DNA of 64,000 bases from AC-37 sp035275105 (GTDB lineage: Bacteria > Actinomycetota > Thermoleophilia > Solirubrobacterales > Thermoleophilaceae), in contig DATENL010000179.1 in the NCBI GenBank assembly GCA_035275105.1, positions 25,663-89,662 of the forward strand, written 5' to 3'. This document shows positions 44,128 to 52,668 of the stretch, piece after piece. Numbering within the stretch: the stretch's first letter is position 1; every line of letters starts with the position of its first letter. A program made the position numbers and the translations under genes. The notes below the pieces were generated by a model. The model saw only the letters and a list, made by a program, of their open reading frames with translations, had not been told where the DNA came from and ran no database searches.

Positions 44128-44616
44128 CTAGTGGCTGGCGGCCTCCACCACCACGAGCGCCGCGGGCGGGTTGCCGCAGCCGCCGATGCGCGCCTCGAGC
44201 GAGACGTCGTCGAGCTTGGACGCGGCCGACTGCACCGCGATCGTGCTGGGCGCCATCTGCCCGCCGGCCGCCGCGACGACCAGCTGCGGCAGCTCGCCGA
44301 TGCCGTCGGGGCTGGTGATCAGCGACAACAGGGGCCGGCCGAAGATCCCGTCGTGCGCCGCGAAGAGGTCCTCGGCCTGCTTGCTCCCCGCGCTCACGCG
44401 AAGGTCCGACGTGACCACGAAGAACGCGGCCCCCGGCGCGTCCAGGGTCGCGCTCGAGCAGGTCAGCACGACGCCGAGGCTGCAGCGCGGGCAGACGCGC
44501 CGGCGCGCGGCGGGCTCGTCGAACAGCGACGCGCAATTCGTGCAGAAATGGGTCAGCGCGTCCCCAGCCGCGCGTCCATGCGCGGAGTCGGGATGCACCT
44601 GGGCCAGATGCCTCAT
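44128..44616 (-). CDS. Zinc-ribbon PAS-domain protein
   Basis: An ATG at 44616 with a strong AAGGAGGAG ribosome site gives 162 residues. The N-terminal third has two CxxC pairs (CTNC, CPRC) forming a zinc ribbon; the rest resembles a PAS domain (AFFVVTSDLRVSAGSKQAED, LFAAHDGIFGRPLLSL). It may sense a small ligand, light or redox state. It is upstream of, and may act with, the MerR/B12-type regulator. The zinc ribbon resembles that of the small protein at 58186. Confidence 0.7.
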   Translation of the reverse strand: MRHLAQVHPDSAHGRAAGDALTHFCTNCASLFDEPAARRRVCPRCSLGVVLTCSSATLDAPGAAFFVVTSDLRVSAGSKQAEDLFAAHDGIFGRPLLSLITSPDGIGELPQLVVAAAGGQMAPSTIAVQSAASKLDDVSLEARIGGCGNPPAALVVVEAASH

Positions 44617-44692
44617 CTTTGCTCCTCCTTGTAGGGGGAGTCCGTTCCCCTCTGCGACGATGAGAACACGGCACCCCTCGACGTGGAGGCTC

Positions 44693-45172
44693 GTGGAGGA
44701 TTTGCAGCGGATCGCGCGACTTAATCGCGTCAGATCGGGCGCAGTCGCAGCGGCGCTGGCGCTTCTGGCGCCGGCTGGCTGCGGATCCGAGCCCTCGCGC
44801 GAGGTCCCGGTCGCGTGCAAGAGCGGGCCGGCGACCGTCGAGCGCGCGCTCGCGAAGGCGCCCGGGGACGTGCGCCTTCAGGGCCGGCGGCTCTCGGAGT
44901 GCTTCGCGCCCGGGGGCGAGGGCGGCGACGCGCAGGCGCTCGGGTTCGCGCTCGTGCCGGTCGCAGAGCGGCTCGCCGCCGATGCCCGGGCCCATCCGAA
45001 CGGTCCGGCGGCGGTTGAGCTCGGGTACCTCGTCGGGGCCGTGCACCGCGGCGCGGAGCGCGGGCGCGTGTACGCGGAGCTCGAGCGGCGGGTCCGGCAG
45101 GTGCTCGGAGGCGTCGACACCACGTCCCCCGCCTACCGCCGCGGAGAGCGGGCCGGGAGGAAGCACGGGTAG
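44693..45172 (+). CDS. Lipoprotein, unknown function
   Basis: GTG 44693 (alternatives ATG 44660, TTG 44702) starts a 159-residue protein with lipobox LAPAGC. The mature part is helical, with two Cys (VACKSG, SECFAPGG) that could form a disulphide and a C-terminal Arg-rich stretch. No family is recognised. It is divergent from the PAS gene. Confidence 0.7.
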   Translation: MEDLQRIARLNRVRSGAVAAALALLAPAGCGSEPSREVPVACKSGPATVERALAKAPGDVRLQGRRLSECFAPGGEGGDAQALGFALVPVAERLAADARAHPNGPAAVELGYLVGAVHRGAERGRVYAELERRVRQVLGGVDTTSPAYRRGERAGRKHG

Positions 45173-45173
45173 C

Positions 45174-45199
45174 GCAACAGGGGCCAGGCCACCTGTTGC
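45174..45199. terminator. Palindromic terminator, copy 3
   Basis: GCAACAGG and CCTGTTGC pair around GGCC-A-GGCC with one bulged A. It lies between the lipoprotein stop and the fumC promoter. Confidence 0.6.
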
Positions 45200-45206
45200 A
45201 CCCGGG

Positions 45207-45212
45207 TAGGGT
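45207..45212 (+). promoter_or_regulatory. -10 element (leaderless) of fumC
   Basis: TAGGGT ends 6 nt before the GTG at 45219. Confidence 0.45.
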
Positions 45213-45218
45213 TAGGGC

Positions 45219-46538
45219 GTGGATCAGCTCTGGGGCGGTGAGACGACGAAGGCCGTCGAGAACTTCAAGATCTCCGGCGAGCGGGTGCCGGCTCCGGTCG
45301 TGCACTGGCTCGGCCGGATCAAGGCCGCCGCGGCGCGCACGAACGCCGAGCTGGGCGTGCTCGACGACGAGGTCGCCGAGCGGATCGCCTCCGCCGGCGA
45401 CGAGGTGGCGCACGGCCAGCACGACGACCAGTTCCCGATCGACGTCTTCCAGACCGGCTCGGGCACCTCGTCCAACATGAACGCGAACGAGGTGATCGCC
45501 GCGCTCGCGGGCGAGGGCGTCCACGCCAACGACCACGTGAACATGGGGCAGTCGTCGAACGACGTCTTCCCGTCGGCGGTCCACCTGGCGGCCCTCGCGG
45601 AGGCGAGCGACAAGCTGATCCCCGCGCTCGAGCGGCTGTCCTCGTCGCTGGCCGCGAAGGGGGAGGAGTTCGCGGACCTGGTGAAGGCCGGCCGAACTCA
45701 CCTGATGGACGCGGTCCCCGTCACGCTGGGCCAGGAGTTCCACGGCTACGCCGCGCAGATCCGGCTCGGCCGTGACCGCGTGGCGGACGCCCTGCCGCGC
45801 GTCGCGCAGATCCCGCTCGGCGGCACGGCCGTCGGCACGGGCCTGAACACGCACCCGGAGTTCGCGTCGGGGGTGCGCGCCCGGCTCAGCGAGGCGACGA
45901 AGCTGCCCGTCGAGGGGCCGGCCGACCCGTTCGAGGCGCAGGCCAACCGCGACGCCCTCGTGGAGCTCTCGGGCGCCCTCAAGGTCGTCGCGGTCTCGCT
46001 GACGAAGATCGCCAACGACCTGGCGATGATGGGCTCGGGCCCGCGCACGGGGCTGGTGGAGATCTTCCTCCCGGAGCTCCAGAAGGGCTCGTCGATCATG
46101 CCCGGCAAGGTCAACCCGGTCATCCCCGAGGTCGTCCTCCAGGTGGCCGCCCAGGTGATCGGCAACGACGCCGCGGTGACCGTCGCCGGCACGCAGGGTC
46201 AGTTCGAGCTCAACGTGCGCGTACCGCTGATCGGGCGCAACGTGCTGGCGTCGATCGAGCTCCTCGCGAACGCGGCGACGCACCTGGCCGAGAAGTGCGT
46301 GGACGGCATCGAGCCGAACACGGACGTCCTCCAGCGCAACGCCGAGTCCACGCCGGCGATCGCCACCGCGCTGAACCCGTACATCGGCTACGACAGGGCC
46401 ACCGAGATCGTCAAGGAGGCCGTCGCCTCCAAGCGCACGATCCGCGAGGTCGCGCTCGAGAAGGGCGTGGACGAGGAGACGCTCGACCGCGCGCTCGACC
46501 TCCAGGCGATGGCGCGAGGCGTCAAGAGCGTGACGTAG
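45219..46538 (+). CDS. fumC: Class II fumarase
   Basis: A 439-residue member of the fumarase/aspartase superfamily with TGSGTSSNMNANEV, GRTHLMDAVPV and the signature GSSIMPGKVNPVIPE. It interconverts fumarate and malate in the TCA cycle. The N-terminus is a little shorter than in E. coli FumC, starting within MDQLWGGETTKAVENF. GTG start, leaderless promoter. Confidence 0.93.
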   Translation: MDQLWGGETTKAVENFKISGERVPAPVVHWLGRIKAAAARTNAELGVLDDEVAERIASAGDEVAHGQHDDQFPIDVFQTGSGTSSNMNANEVIAALAGEGVHANDHVNMGQSSNDVFPSAVHLAALAEASDKLIPALERLSSSLAAKGEEFADLVKAGRTHLMDAVPVTLGQEFHGYAAQIRLGRDRVADALPRVAQIPLGGTAVGTGLNTHPEFASGVRARLSEATKLPVEGPADPFEAQANRDALVELSGALKVVAVSLTKIANDLAMMGSGPRTGLVEIFLPELQKGSSIMPGKVNPVIPEVVLQVAAQVIGNDAAVTVAGTQGQFELNVRVPLIGRNVLASIELLANAATHLAEKCVDGIEPNTDVLQRNAESTPAIATALNPYIGYDRATEIVKEAVASKRTIREVALEKGVDEETLDRALDLQAMARGVKSVT

Positions 46539-46600
46539 CCCGCATCCCCGCGTTGTAGGGGGTGTGGAGAAATGTGGTAGGCGGCTCAACCTTCGGGGCC

Positions 46601-46606
46601 TAACGT
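46601..46606 (+). promoter_or_regulatory. -10 element of the secreted protein at 46621
   Basis: TAACGT lies 14 nt before the GTG at 46621. Confidence 0.35.
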
Positions 46607-46620
46607 CCGATCAGACTCCT

Positions 46621-47685
46621 GTGCGCCGCCTGATCGTCGGATGTATCGCCCTGCTCGTGCTCCTGGCCGCCGCGCCGGCCGCCTCCGCGCGCTACTACCA
46701 GCTGGGGAGCGACCTCAAGGCGGAGCCCAACATCGTCGAGCACCATGGCGCCGACAGCGCCTTCTGGAACGTGAGTCTCGGCAGCGGCGGGCTGGCGAAC
46801 GCACCGGTGGGTGGCCAGGTCACGGAGGTCCGCGTCAAGGGGATCGTGATCCCCGATCCGACCGGGCGCCGCAACCCGATCCCGATGATCCACTTCCAGA
46901 CGCTCCACCCGCACTCCGACGGCACGGTCGAGGTCGAGCTCAGCTCCGCCCCCTTCTACACGCCGATCGGCGGCGACCCGAACACGATCAGCACCTACCG
47001 CCCGGTCAACATGTGCCTGCACAAGGGCGACGTCCTCGACTTCAACGACATCGGCGGCAACGAGTGGTGGTGGGGCAACTACGACGGCATGCCGTTCCTC
47101 ACCTTCGCCCGCACGCCCAACTCGTCGACGGCCTTCTACTCGAAGAACAACGGCACGAACATCGGCTCGCGCTGGGCGCCCGCGCACCTCAAGCAGGGCG
47201 AGGAGCTCCTGATGCAGATGAAGTTCGCCACCGGCCCGGACGCGACCGACATCTGCCCGGGCGGCTACAAGCAGCACATCTTCCAGGGCACGAACCTGCG
47301 CGGCGGGCAGGAGGCCACGCTCCGCTCGAGCACGCGCACGGCGAAGATCCGCTTCCGCTGCCCGAGCACCACCTACGGCGGCTGCGCCGGGACGCTGCGC
47401 GCCGAGGCCCTGCTGGGCGGCGTCCGCGTCCCGCTGGGCGGCACGACCTTCCGCGCCGGCCCGTCGTTCAGCGGCAGCGTCGAGCTCCCGCTCACGAAGA
47501 ACCTCTTCAACCGGCTGAAGCGCGCGGGCAAGGTCACGGCCTTCCTCACCGCGGACTCGCACGACGACCCGCGCCACGACAAGCGCGTCTACCACTTCCG
47601 TGCCCTGCCGGTCGAGCGCGACGACGCGATTCCGGTTCAGCACAAGACCACGCGCGCGAAGATCACGCTCAGGTCGAGCGACTAG
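46621..47685 (+). CDS. Secreted protein, unknown function
   Basis: GTG 46621 begins directly at a signal peptide (MRRLIVGCIALLVLLAAAPA). The 354-residue product has a beta-rich domain with Trp- and Asn-rich loops (NEWWWGNYDGMPFLTF) and a second part from about 250 with Cys pairs (FRCPSTTYGGCAG) like extracellular Ig-type folds. No family is named with confidence. Confidence 0.7.
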   Translation: MRRLIVGCIALLVLLAAAPAASARYYQLGSDLKAEPNIVEHHGADSAFWNVSLGSGGLANAPVGGQVTEVRVKGIVIPDPTGRRNPIPMIHFQTLHPHSDGTVEVELSSAPFYTPIGGDPNTISTYRPVNMCLHKGDVLDFNDIGGNEWWWGNYDGMPFLTFARTPNSSTAFYSKNNGTNIGSRWAPAHLKQGEELLMQMKFATGPDATDICPGGYKQHIFQGTNLRGGQEATLRSSTRTAKIRFRCPSTTYGGCAGTLRAEALLGGVRVPLGGTTFRAGPSFSGSVELPLTKNLFNRLKRAGKVTAFLTADSHDDPRHDKRVYHFRALPVERDDAIPVQHKTTRAKITLRSSD

Positions 47686-47695
47686 AGCCGCGCGC

Positions 47696-47701
47696 TACAT
47701 T
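47696..47701 (+). promoter_or_regulatory. -10 element (leaderless) of TolB-like gene 1
   Basis: TACATT ends 7 nt before the ATG at 47709. Confidence 0.45.
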
Positions 47702-47708
47702 TCCGGCG

Positions 47709-48611
47709 ATGATCCGGCGGGGAGCGATCGGACTGGCGGGCGCGCTCGCCGCGTCGGCCGTCGCCGCTGCGGCCGCGGGGGCGGCGACTCCACGAATCTC
47801 GTTCGCGGACTTCACGGGCGACGACGCCGACATCTTCACAGTCATGCCCAACGGGCAGGACCGGAAGCGGCTGACCACGAGCAAGGACGGCGACTTCGAG
47901 CCCGACTGGTCGCCCGACCGCAGGTGGATCGTCTTCTCGCGCAACAAGGCGGGGAGCCCGAGCACCAAGCTGTTCAAGGTCCACCCGAACGGCAAGGGCT
48001 TGAACGACGTCCCGCACACGAGCGGCGCCGAGTCGCCGTCCTGGTCGAAGGACGGGAAGCTGATCGCGTACATCGAGCACACCGCGAAGCACGAGGCGGT
48101 CTTCACCGTCAGGGCCGACGGCTCGCACAAGAAGCAGGTGACCTCGGACGGATACGACGCCGCGAACCCGGCCTGGGCGCCGGACGGAAAGCACATCGTG
48201 TTCGAGAGGAAGGGCGGGCTCTCGACGATCCGGCCCGACGGAAAGGGGCTCACGGAGCTGGTCGGGAAGGGCCGCCAGCCCGACTGGGCGCCCGATGGCA
48301 AGCACATCGCCTTCGTCCGCGAGGTGAAGCGCTCGGGTCAGTCGCAGGCGGAGGCGCTGTTCGTCGTGCGCGCCGACGGGACGCACGCCGAGCAGCTGAC
48401 CCTGAGGGGTCCGCTGGGCAACTGCACCGCGCAGAACCCCGACGGGTGCATCGAGAGCAACCACGTGCCCGCGTGGTCGCCCGACGGGAAGCGGATCGCC
48501 TACGACGAGGCGACGTCGGAGGCGAACCTGATCGCCACGATCGCCTATCCCGGCGGAAAGCCGCCGCGCGTGAGCGACTTCGTGAGCGAGGGCTTCCAGC
48601 CCGCCTGGTAA
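47709..48611 (+). CDS. Secreted TolB-like beta-propeller protein (1)
   Basis: A 300-residue protein with a signal peptide and repeated blades of the WD40-like/PD40 type (PDWSPDRRWIVFSRN, PSWSKDGKLIAYIEH, PAWAPDGKHIVFER, PDWAPDGKHIAFVR, PAWSPDGKRIAYDE). It resembles TolB propellers but there is no Tol system here. It is a paralogue of the next gene. Confidence 0.88.
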   Translation: MIRRGAIGLAGALAASAVAAAAAGAATPRISFADFTGDDADIFTVMPNGQDRKRLTTSKDGDFEPDWSPDRRWIVFSRNKAGSPSTKLFKVHPNGKGLNDVPHTSGAESPSWSKDGKLIAYIEHTAKHEAVFTVRADGSHKKQVTSDGYDAANPAWAPDGKHIVFERKGGLSTIRPDGKGLTELVGKGRQPDWAPDGKHIAFVREVKRSGQSQAEALFVVRADGTHAEQLTLRGPLGNCTAQNPDGCIESNHVPAWSPDGKRIAYDEATSEANLIATIAYPGGKPPRVSDFVSEGFQPAW

Positions 48612-48617
48612 GGGTTG

Positions 48618-48638
48618 CCCCGCGTACCCCTCGCGGGG
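48618..48638. terminator. Hairpin terminator before TolB-like gene 2
   Basis: CCCCGCG and CGCGGGG pair across a 7-nt loop. It directly abuts the -10 element of the next gene, so it overlaps its -35 region. Confidence 0.55.
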
Positions 48639-48644
48639 TAGGCT
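48639..48644 (+). promoter_or_regulatory. -10 element of TolB-like gene 2
   Basis: TAGGCT is 10 nt before the ATG at 48655. Confidence 0.4.
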
Positions 48645-48654
48645 CGCCACCACG

Positions 48655-49512
48655 ATGAGCTACACCAGGCCGGCCGCCGTCCTCGCGGCGCTGGCGCTAG
48701 TCGGACTCGCAGCCACTTCCGCAGACGCAGCCTCGCTCCGGATCGCCCTGTCCGGGCAGACCGCCCCGGGGAACCTCGACATCTACACCGTCGCACCGAA
48801 CGGCGACGGGCGCCAGAAGGTCACGAGCGGGCAGGCCGACGACACGCTGCCGTACTTCTCGCCCGCGCGCGACCAGATCGTCTTCACGCGTAAGCCGCCG
48901 AGCGGGCCGCGGCGCCTGTTCATGGTGCGCCCGAGCGGCGCGAACGTGCACGTGCTCCCGAACACGACAGACGGCGGGGCCCCCTCGTGGTCCCCGGACG
49001 GCGCGCTGATCGCCTTCGGCGCGGCCGGGGACGGCATCCACACGATCAAGCCGGACGGCACGGGCGGCAAGCAGCTCACGGATGGAGCGAGCGACGCGAA
49101 CCCGACCTGGTCGCCGGACTCGGCCCGCATCGCCTTCGAGCGCGGCGGCGAGATCTGGCGGATGGACGCCGACGGCACGAACCTGAAGCGGCTCACGAAG
49201 AAGGGCGCCCAGCCTGCGTGGAGGCCCAACGGCAAGAACATCGCGTTCGTGCGCAAGACCAATCGCGGGGGCGCGGGGAAGAGCCTCGCCGTGTTCCTCA
49301 TGGAGCCCGACGGCTCGCACGTCGCGCAGCTCACGCTCAAGGGCGGCGGCGCCGCCGAGAAGGACCGCCGCCCGGCCTGGGAGCCGAACAGCCGGCACGT
49401 CGCGTACGGGGCCACCGCGGGCGGCGGGTCGAAGATCCGGACGATGCTGATCGGCGGGGCCACCGCCGCGACGCCGGAGAACGTGACGCCGGGCTCGACC
49501 CCGGCCTGGTAG
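48655..49512 (+). CDS. Secreted TolB-like beta-propeller protein (2)
   Basis: A 285-residue signal-peptide protein with the same blades as its neighbour (PSWSPDGALIAFGA, PTWSPDSARIAFER, PAWRPNGKNIAFVR, PAWEPNSRHVAYGA). The two are probably a duplication. The partner or ligand is unknown. Confidence 0.88.
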   Translation: MSYTRPAAVLAALALVGLAATSADAASLRIALSGQTAPGNLDIYTVAPNGDGRQKVTSGQADDTLPYFSPARDQIVFTRKPPSGPRRLFMVRPSGANVHVLPNTTDGGAPSWSPDGALIAFGAAGDGIHTIKPDGTGGKQLTDGASDANPTWSPDSARIAFERGGEIWRMDADGTNLKRLTKKGAQPAWRPNGKNIAFVRKTNRGGAGKSLAVFLMEPDGSHVAQLTLKGGGAAEKDRRPAWEPNSRHVAYGATAGGGSKIRTMLIGGATAATPENVTPGSTPAW

Positions 49513-49522
49513 GACTACGTCC

Positions 49523-49744
49523 ATGAGCGACCTCTCGCCGCGCCCGTCGTACACGCCCCGGCGCACGCGCGAGCAGCGCGCCTACCGGCTGGTGCTCGTG
49601 GGCGGAGGAGCGGGTGCGGTGGCCGTCGTCGGCCTGGTGCTCGCGATCGCCGGCGTGATCGGCTACGGCATCCCCGTGATCGCGGCGATCGTCGCGGTGG
49701 TGGCGGCGCTCTGGTTCCGCAGCACCGTGTCTTCGCGCCGCTAG
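49523..49744 (+). CDS. Small two-helix membrane protein
   Basis: A 73-residue protein with a basic, Pro-rich N-terminus and two hydrophobic helices (LVLVGGGAGAVAVVGLVLAI, then IPVIAAIVAVVAALWF). Function is unknown. Confidence 0.65.
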   Translation: MSDLSPRPSYTPRRTREQRAYRLVLVGGGAGAVAVVGLVLAIAGVIGYGIPVIAAIVAVVAALWFRSTVSSRR

Positions 49745-49774
49745 CGCGCTCCGGCCGTCTGCTTTCCTTCCCGC

Positions 49775-50065
49775 GTGCGCGCGACCCCGATCGCCGCTGC
49801 AGCCATCGCGCTCGCGGTGGCCGGGTGCGGCGGCTCCGACAAGCCGAAGATCCTCAACACCGAGCGCGTCGAGCGGGCGATCGAGCAGTCGATCGCTCAG
49901 AAGCGCAAGATCCGGGCGATGGTGACCTGCCCGTCGGGCATCGAGCTGAAGAAGGGGAAGAAGTTCCGCTGCCTGGCGATCTACGAGGGTGGCAGGACGC
50001 CGTTCCAGGTCACTCAGACCGACGACCGCGGCGCCGTCAAGTACGTCGGCCTCAGGAGCCGGTGA
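49775..50065 (+). CDS. DUF4333-type lipoprotein
   Basis: A 96-residue lipoprotein (lipobox AVAGC) with the DUF4333 pattern: an N-terminal helix VERAIEQSI, then VTCPSGIELKKGKKFRCLA with two Cys, and a strand FQVTQTDDRGAVKY. GTG start. Such proteins are common in Actinobacteria and exported. Confidence 0.8.
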   Translation: MRATPIAAAAIALAVAGCGGSDKPKILNTERVERAIEQSIAQKRKIRAMVTCPSGIELKKGKKFRCLAIYEGGRTPFQVTQTDDRGAVKYVGLRSR

Positions 50066-50103
50066 CCTTGCCGTAGCGGGTTGCGGGGGCGGGCCGGCGG
50101 GTG

Positions 50104-50109
50104 TAGCGT
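50104..50109 (+). promoter_or_regulatory. -10 element (leaderless) of the NHL gene
   Basis: TAGCGT ends 8 nt before the GTG at 50118. Confidence 0.45.
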
Positions 50110-50117
50110 CGGGCGCC

Positions 50118-51430
50118 GTGGGACGCGTGGGCGTCGCCATCGCCGTGGTTCTGGCCGCGGCCGTGCTCGTCTCGCCGGCCGAGGCGGGAAACGGGCCGGC
50201 GTTCCGATACGTCTTCGCCGGCAAGATCGGCAAGACGGGTACGGGGCCGGGTGCCTTCCCCAAGGGCAAGGACGGGCCCGTTGGCGTCGCGGTCGACCAG
50301 CGCTGCGGCGACGTGTTCGTGTCCGACGCGTCCAAGCAGCGGGTGCAGCGTTTCGGCCAGCGCGGGCAGTTCCTCAACTACGTGGGGAAGCCGAAGGGCA
50401 ACGAGACCCTGGGCGAGGGCGAGCTCGAGGAGCCGCTGGGGCTCGACGTGTACGTGGCCGTCTCGTCCGACAACTTCCACGGGCCCGCGCGGCCCTGCTC
50501 GCCGGTGACGACGCTGAGCACGCACGTCTTCGTCGCCGACGGGACCGGCAACCGCGTGGCGCTGTTCGACCCCGGGGGCAGTTGGGAGGGGTCGTGGTGC
50601 AACTGGGACCAGAACGGATCCATCACCGGCTGCGACTTCGCCGACGATCGGATCGACTTCCTCCCGCGCGACGTCGACGCGACCGACAATCGCGTGTACG
50701 TCGCGGGGGCGACGGGAACACGGCGCGCGAGTACGACCGGTCCGGGACATACATCCGCGAGAGCGAGCCGAAGGTCGACGGGGCCTTCAGCCTGTCGCGG
50801 TTCGGCGGGCAGCTCTGGATGACCGAGCGCTACGACTCACGGATCGGGCTGTTCTCGCTCGACCCGTCGAACGCCTCGATCGTCCGCTACCACCAGCTCG
50901 GCTCCGATTTCGACTCCGCCGCCGGCAAGTTCACGTACCCGCAGGCGCTGGCGACCGCGCGAAACGGGACGCTGTTCGTGCTCGACGACGACCGCGTGGA
51001 GGTCTTCACGCCGTCGGGGATCTACCTGACGCAGTTCAAGCTGCCGCCGACGGCGCGCGGCGCGGACCTCGCAGTGGGGCACGAGGGGTCGGTCTACGTG
51101 GCGGACGACAACCAAGAGACGTCCGGCGTGCTCAAGTATTCCCCGGGGCCTCTCGTGAGCCTGAAGTTGAAGGCCGGGAAGGGGAGGAAGATCCAGATGA
51201 CCGGTCGCGTGAAGCCCGGGCACGCCGGGAAGCGGATCACGCTGCAGCGGCTCGCGGTCGACGGCTGGCGGAAGGCGGGCCGAGCGACGCTGGACGGCGA
51301 GTCGCGCTACGACTTGACCTGGACGGCGCCGCGGAAGGACCACACCTACACGGTGCGGGCGTTCTTCAAGGACCCGCACCGCTACCACGACGACCGCGCG
51401 AGCGCGATCAAGCAGGTGAAGAGCCGGTAG
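50118..51430 (+). pseudogene. Secreted NHL-repeat protein, frameshifted
   Basis: Two frames together encode one signal-peptide protein with NHL/six-bladed propeller repeats (VGVAVDQRCGDVFVSD, LWMTERYDSRIGLF) and a C-terminal Ig-like domain (KIQMTGRVKPGHAGKRITL). The first frame gives ...NRVYVAGATG and the sense then continues in another frame as NTAREYDRSGTYIRE. The break is near 50718-50721, in a GGG run, and fits loss of one base. It may be a true mutation or a sequencing error. Confidence 0.75.
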
Positions 51431-51486
51431 CCGCGGTCCGCCGACGTGCAGGTCGGTTGCGAAGCGACCCGCGGCCCTGTAGGCAG

Positions 51487-52668
51487 TCAACCTATACGGC
51501 GCAGATCCTGGACCTCTACGGCGGCGCGGCCCCTGGACGCGCGCCCACGCAGCCACGCCGCGAACAGCGGGTCGGTGAGCCGCCAGTCGCCTTTCTGCGG
51601 GGAGGTGGCGAACCCTGCAATACGAAGGCTCGCGAGCGCCTTCGCGACCTCTGAACCGTGGGGGGCCTCGGCAATGGTGTACGGCGGCCGCCGCTCGGCA
51701 ATAGCTCGGGCAACTGCGAGCGCCAGCCGATCGAGCGCGCTGAGCGCGCGCGCCGCCTGTCGCAGCACATCCGCGTTCATCTCGAGCAGTGTCGTCCATG
51801 CGCGGAGGACGGCCGCCGAAGCTGAGCCACCCCGATCGCGGGGGAGCACCGGCAGAAGCCGCTCGATCGTGGGAAGCGAGCGCTCGGCGCGGTCGATGAC
51901 CGCGCGGGCGACCTCATCCCTGAACGCCGCGGTTCCCACTGGGCGCTGCGTCTCGAGCTGCGCCATCACTGCCGTGTGGAGGATCTGCGCAGGCGCACGC
52001 TCGACCGTTACCTCCGTCCCCCACCCGAACATTCCTCCGGCCCGGTCGCTGACCAAGTCCGTAGTGGCAGGGCCACCGGCGAAGACGATCGTTGGCGTCA
52101 CGACCGCGTGCTGCACGCGACCGCGGATGAGCCACAGCAGGTCGGCGGCGCCCGTGAACCGTGCTCGCGACTTCCGCGGAAGCTCCAGCAGTTCGTCGGC
52201 CCCGTCGAGGGCGAGAAGGGTGCGCCCGTTGCTTGCCGCCCGGCGCGTGATCGTGTCGAGCGCGTCGCCGATCAGCTCTTGATGATCACGCACGTCGTCG
52301 TGTTCTCCGACGTCACCTCGAGCACCTCGCAGCAGTCGCGCTCCCGCCGTATTCGCCAAGCGCACGAGCTCCGCGCGCTGGTCGACCGTGAGCTGCTCGT
52401 CGGGGAGGTCGAGCGCGGTGGCGTCGCTGATGACCATCGAGCAGACAGCACGCGCGAGCTGCACCGCGAGGTCGCGTGTCGAAACGCACCGCGTGATGTC
52501 GACGGCAGCCATAGCCCAGGAGTCATCGAGCTGCGCGACGGCAAGCTTTCGCACCGCGACCGCCTCCTCCGCCGTATCGGCGGCGACGGTCACGATCCCG
52601 CCCCCGCCGGCCAACTGCTGGGCGACGCGGGCGACCTCAGGCCCTCGGACGGCCGGCAAGAGGTTCAC
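51487..52668 (-). CDS. Degenerate ATPase with winged-helix C-terminus
   Basis: GTG 52668 overlaps the upstream stop (GTGA) and gives 393 residues. The N-terminal fold resembles an AAA/ATPase_2 core without a usable P-loop (VAADTAEEAVAVRK in that place) but with TLLALDGADELL as a Walker B. The C-terminus (AKALASLRIAGFATSPQKGD, then WRLTDPLFAAWLRG) is the winged helix of archaeal-type ATPases. It probably partners the active ATPase beside it. Confidence 0.6.
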   Translation of the reverse strand: MNLLPAVRGPEVARVAQQLAGGGGIVTVAADTAEEAVAVRKLAVAQLDDSWAMAAVDITRCVSTRDLAVQLARAVCSMVISDATALDLPDEQLTVDQRAELVRLANTAGARLLRGARGDVGEHDDVRDHQELIGDALDTITRRAASNGRTLLALDGADELLELPRKSRARFTGAADLLWLIRGRVQHAVVTPTIVFAGGPATTDLVSDRAGGMFGWGTEVTVERAPAQILHTAVMAQLETQRPVGTAAFRDEVARAVIDRAERSLPTIERLLPVLPRDRGGSASAAVLRAWTTLLEMNADVLRQAARALSALDRLALAVARAIAERRPPYTIAEAPHGSEVAKALASLRIAGFATSPQKGDWRLTDPLFAAWLRGRASRGRAAVEVQDLRRIG

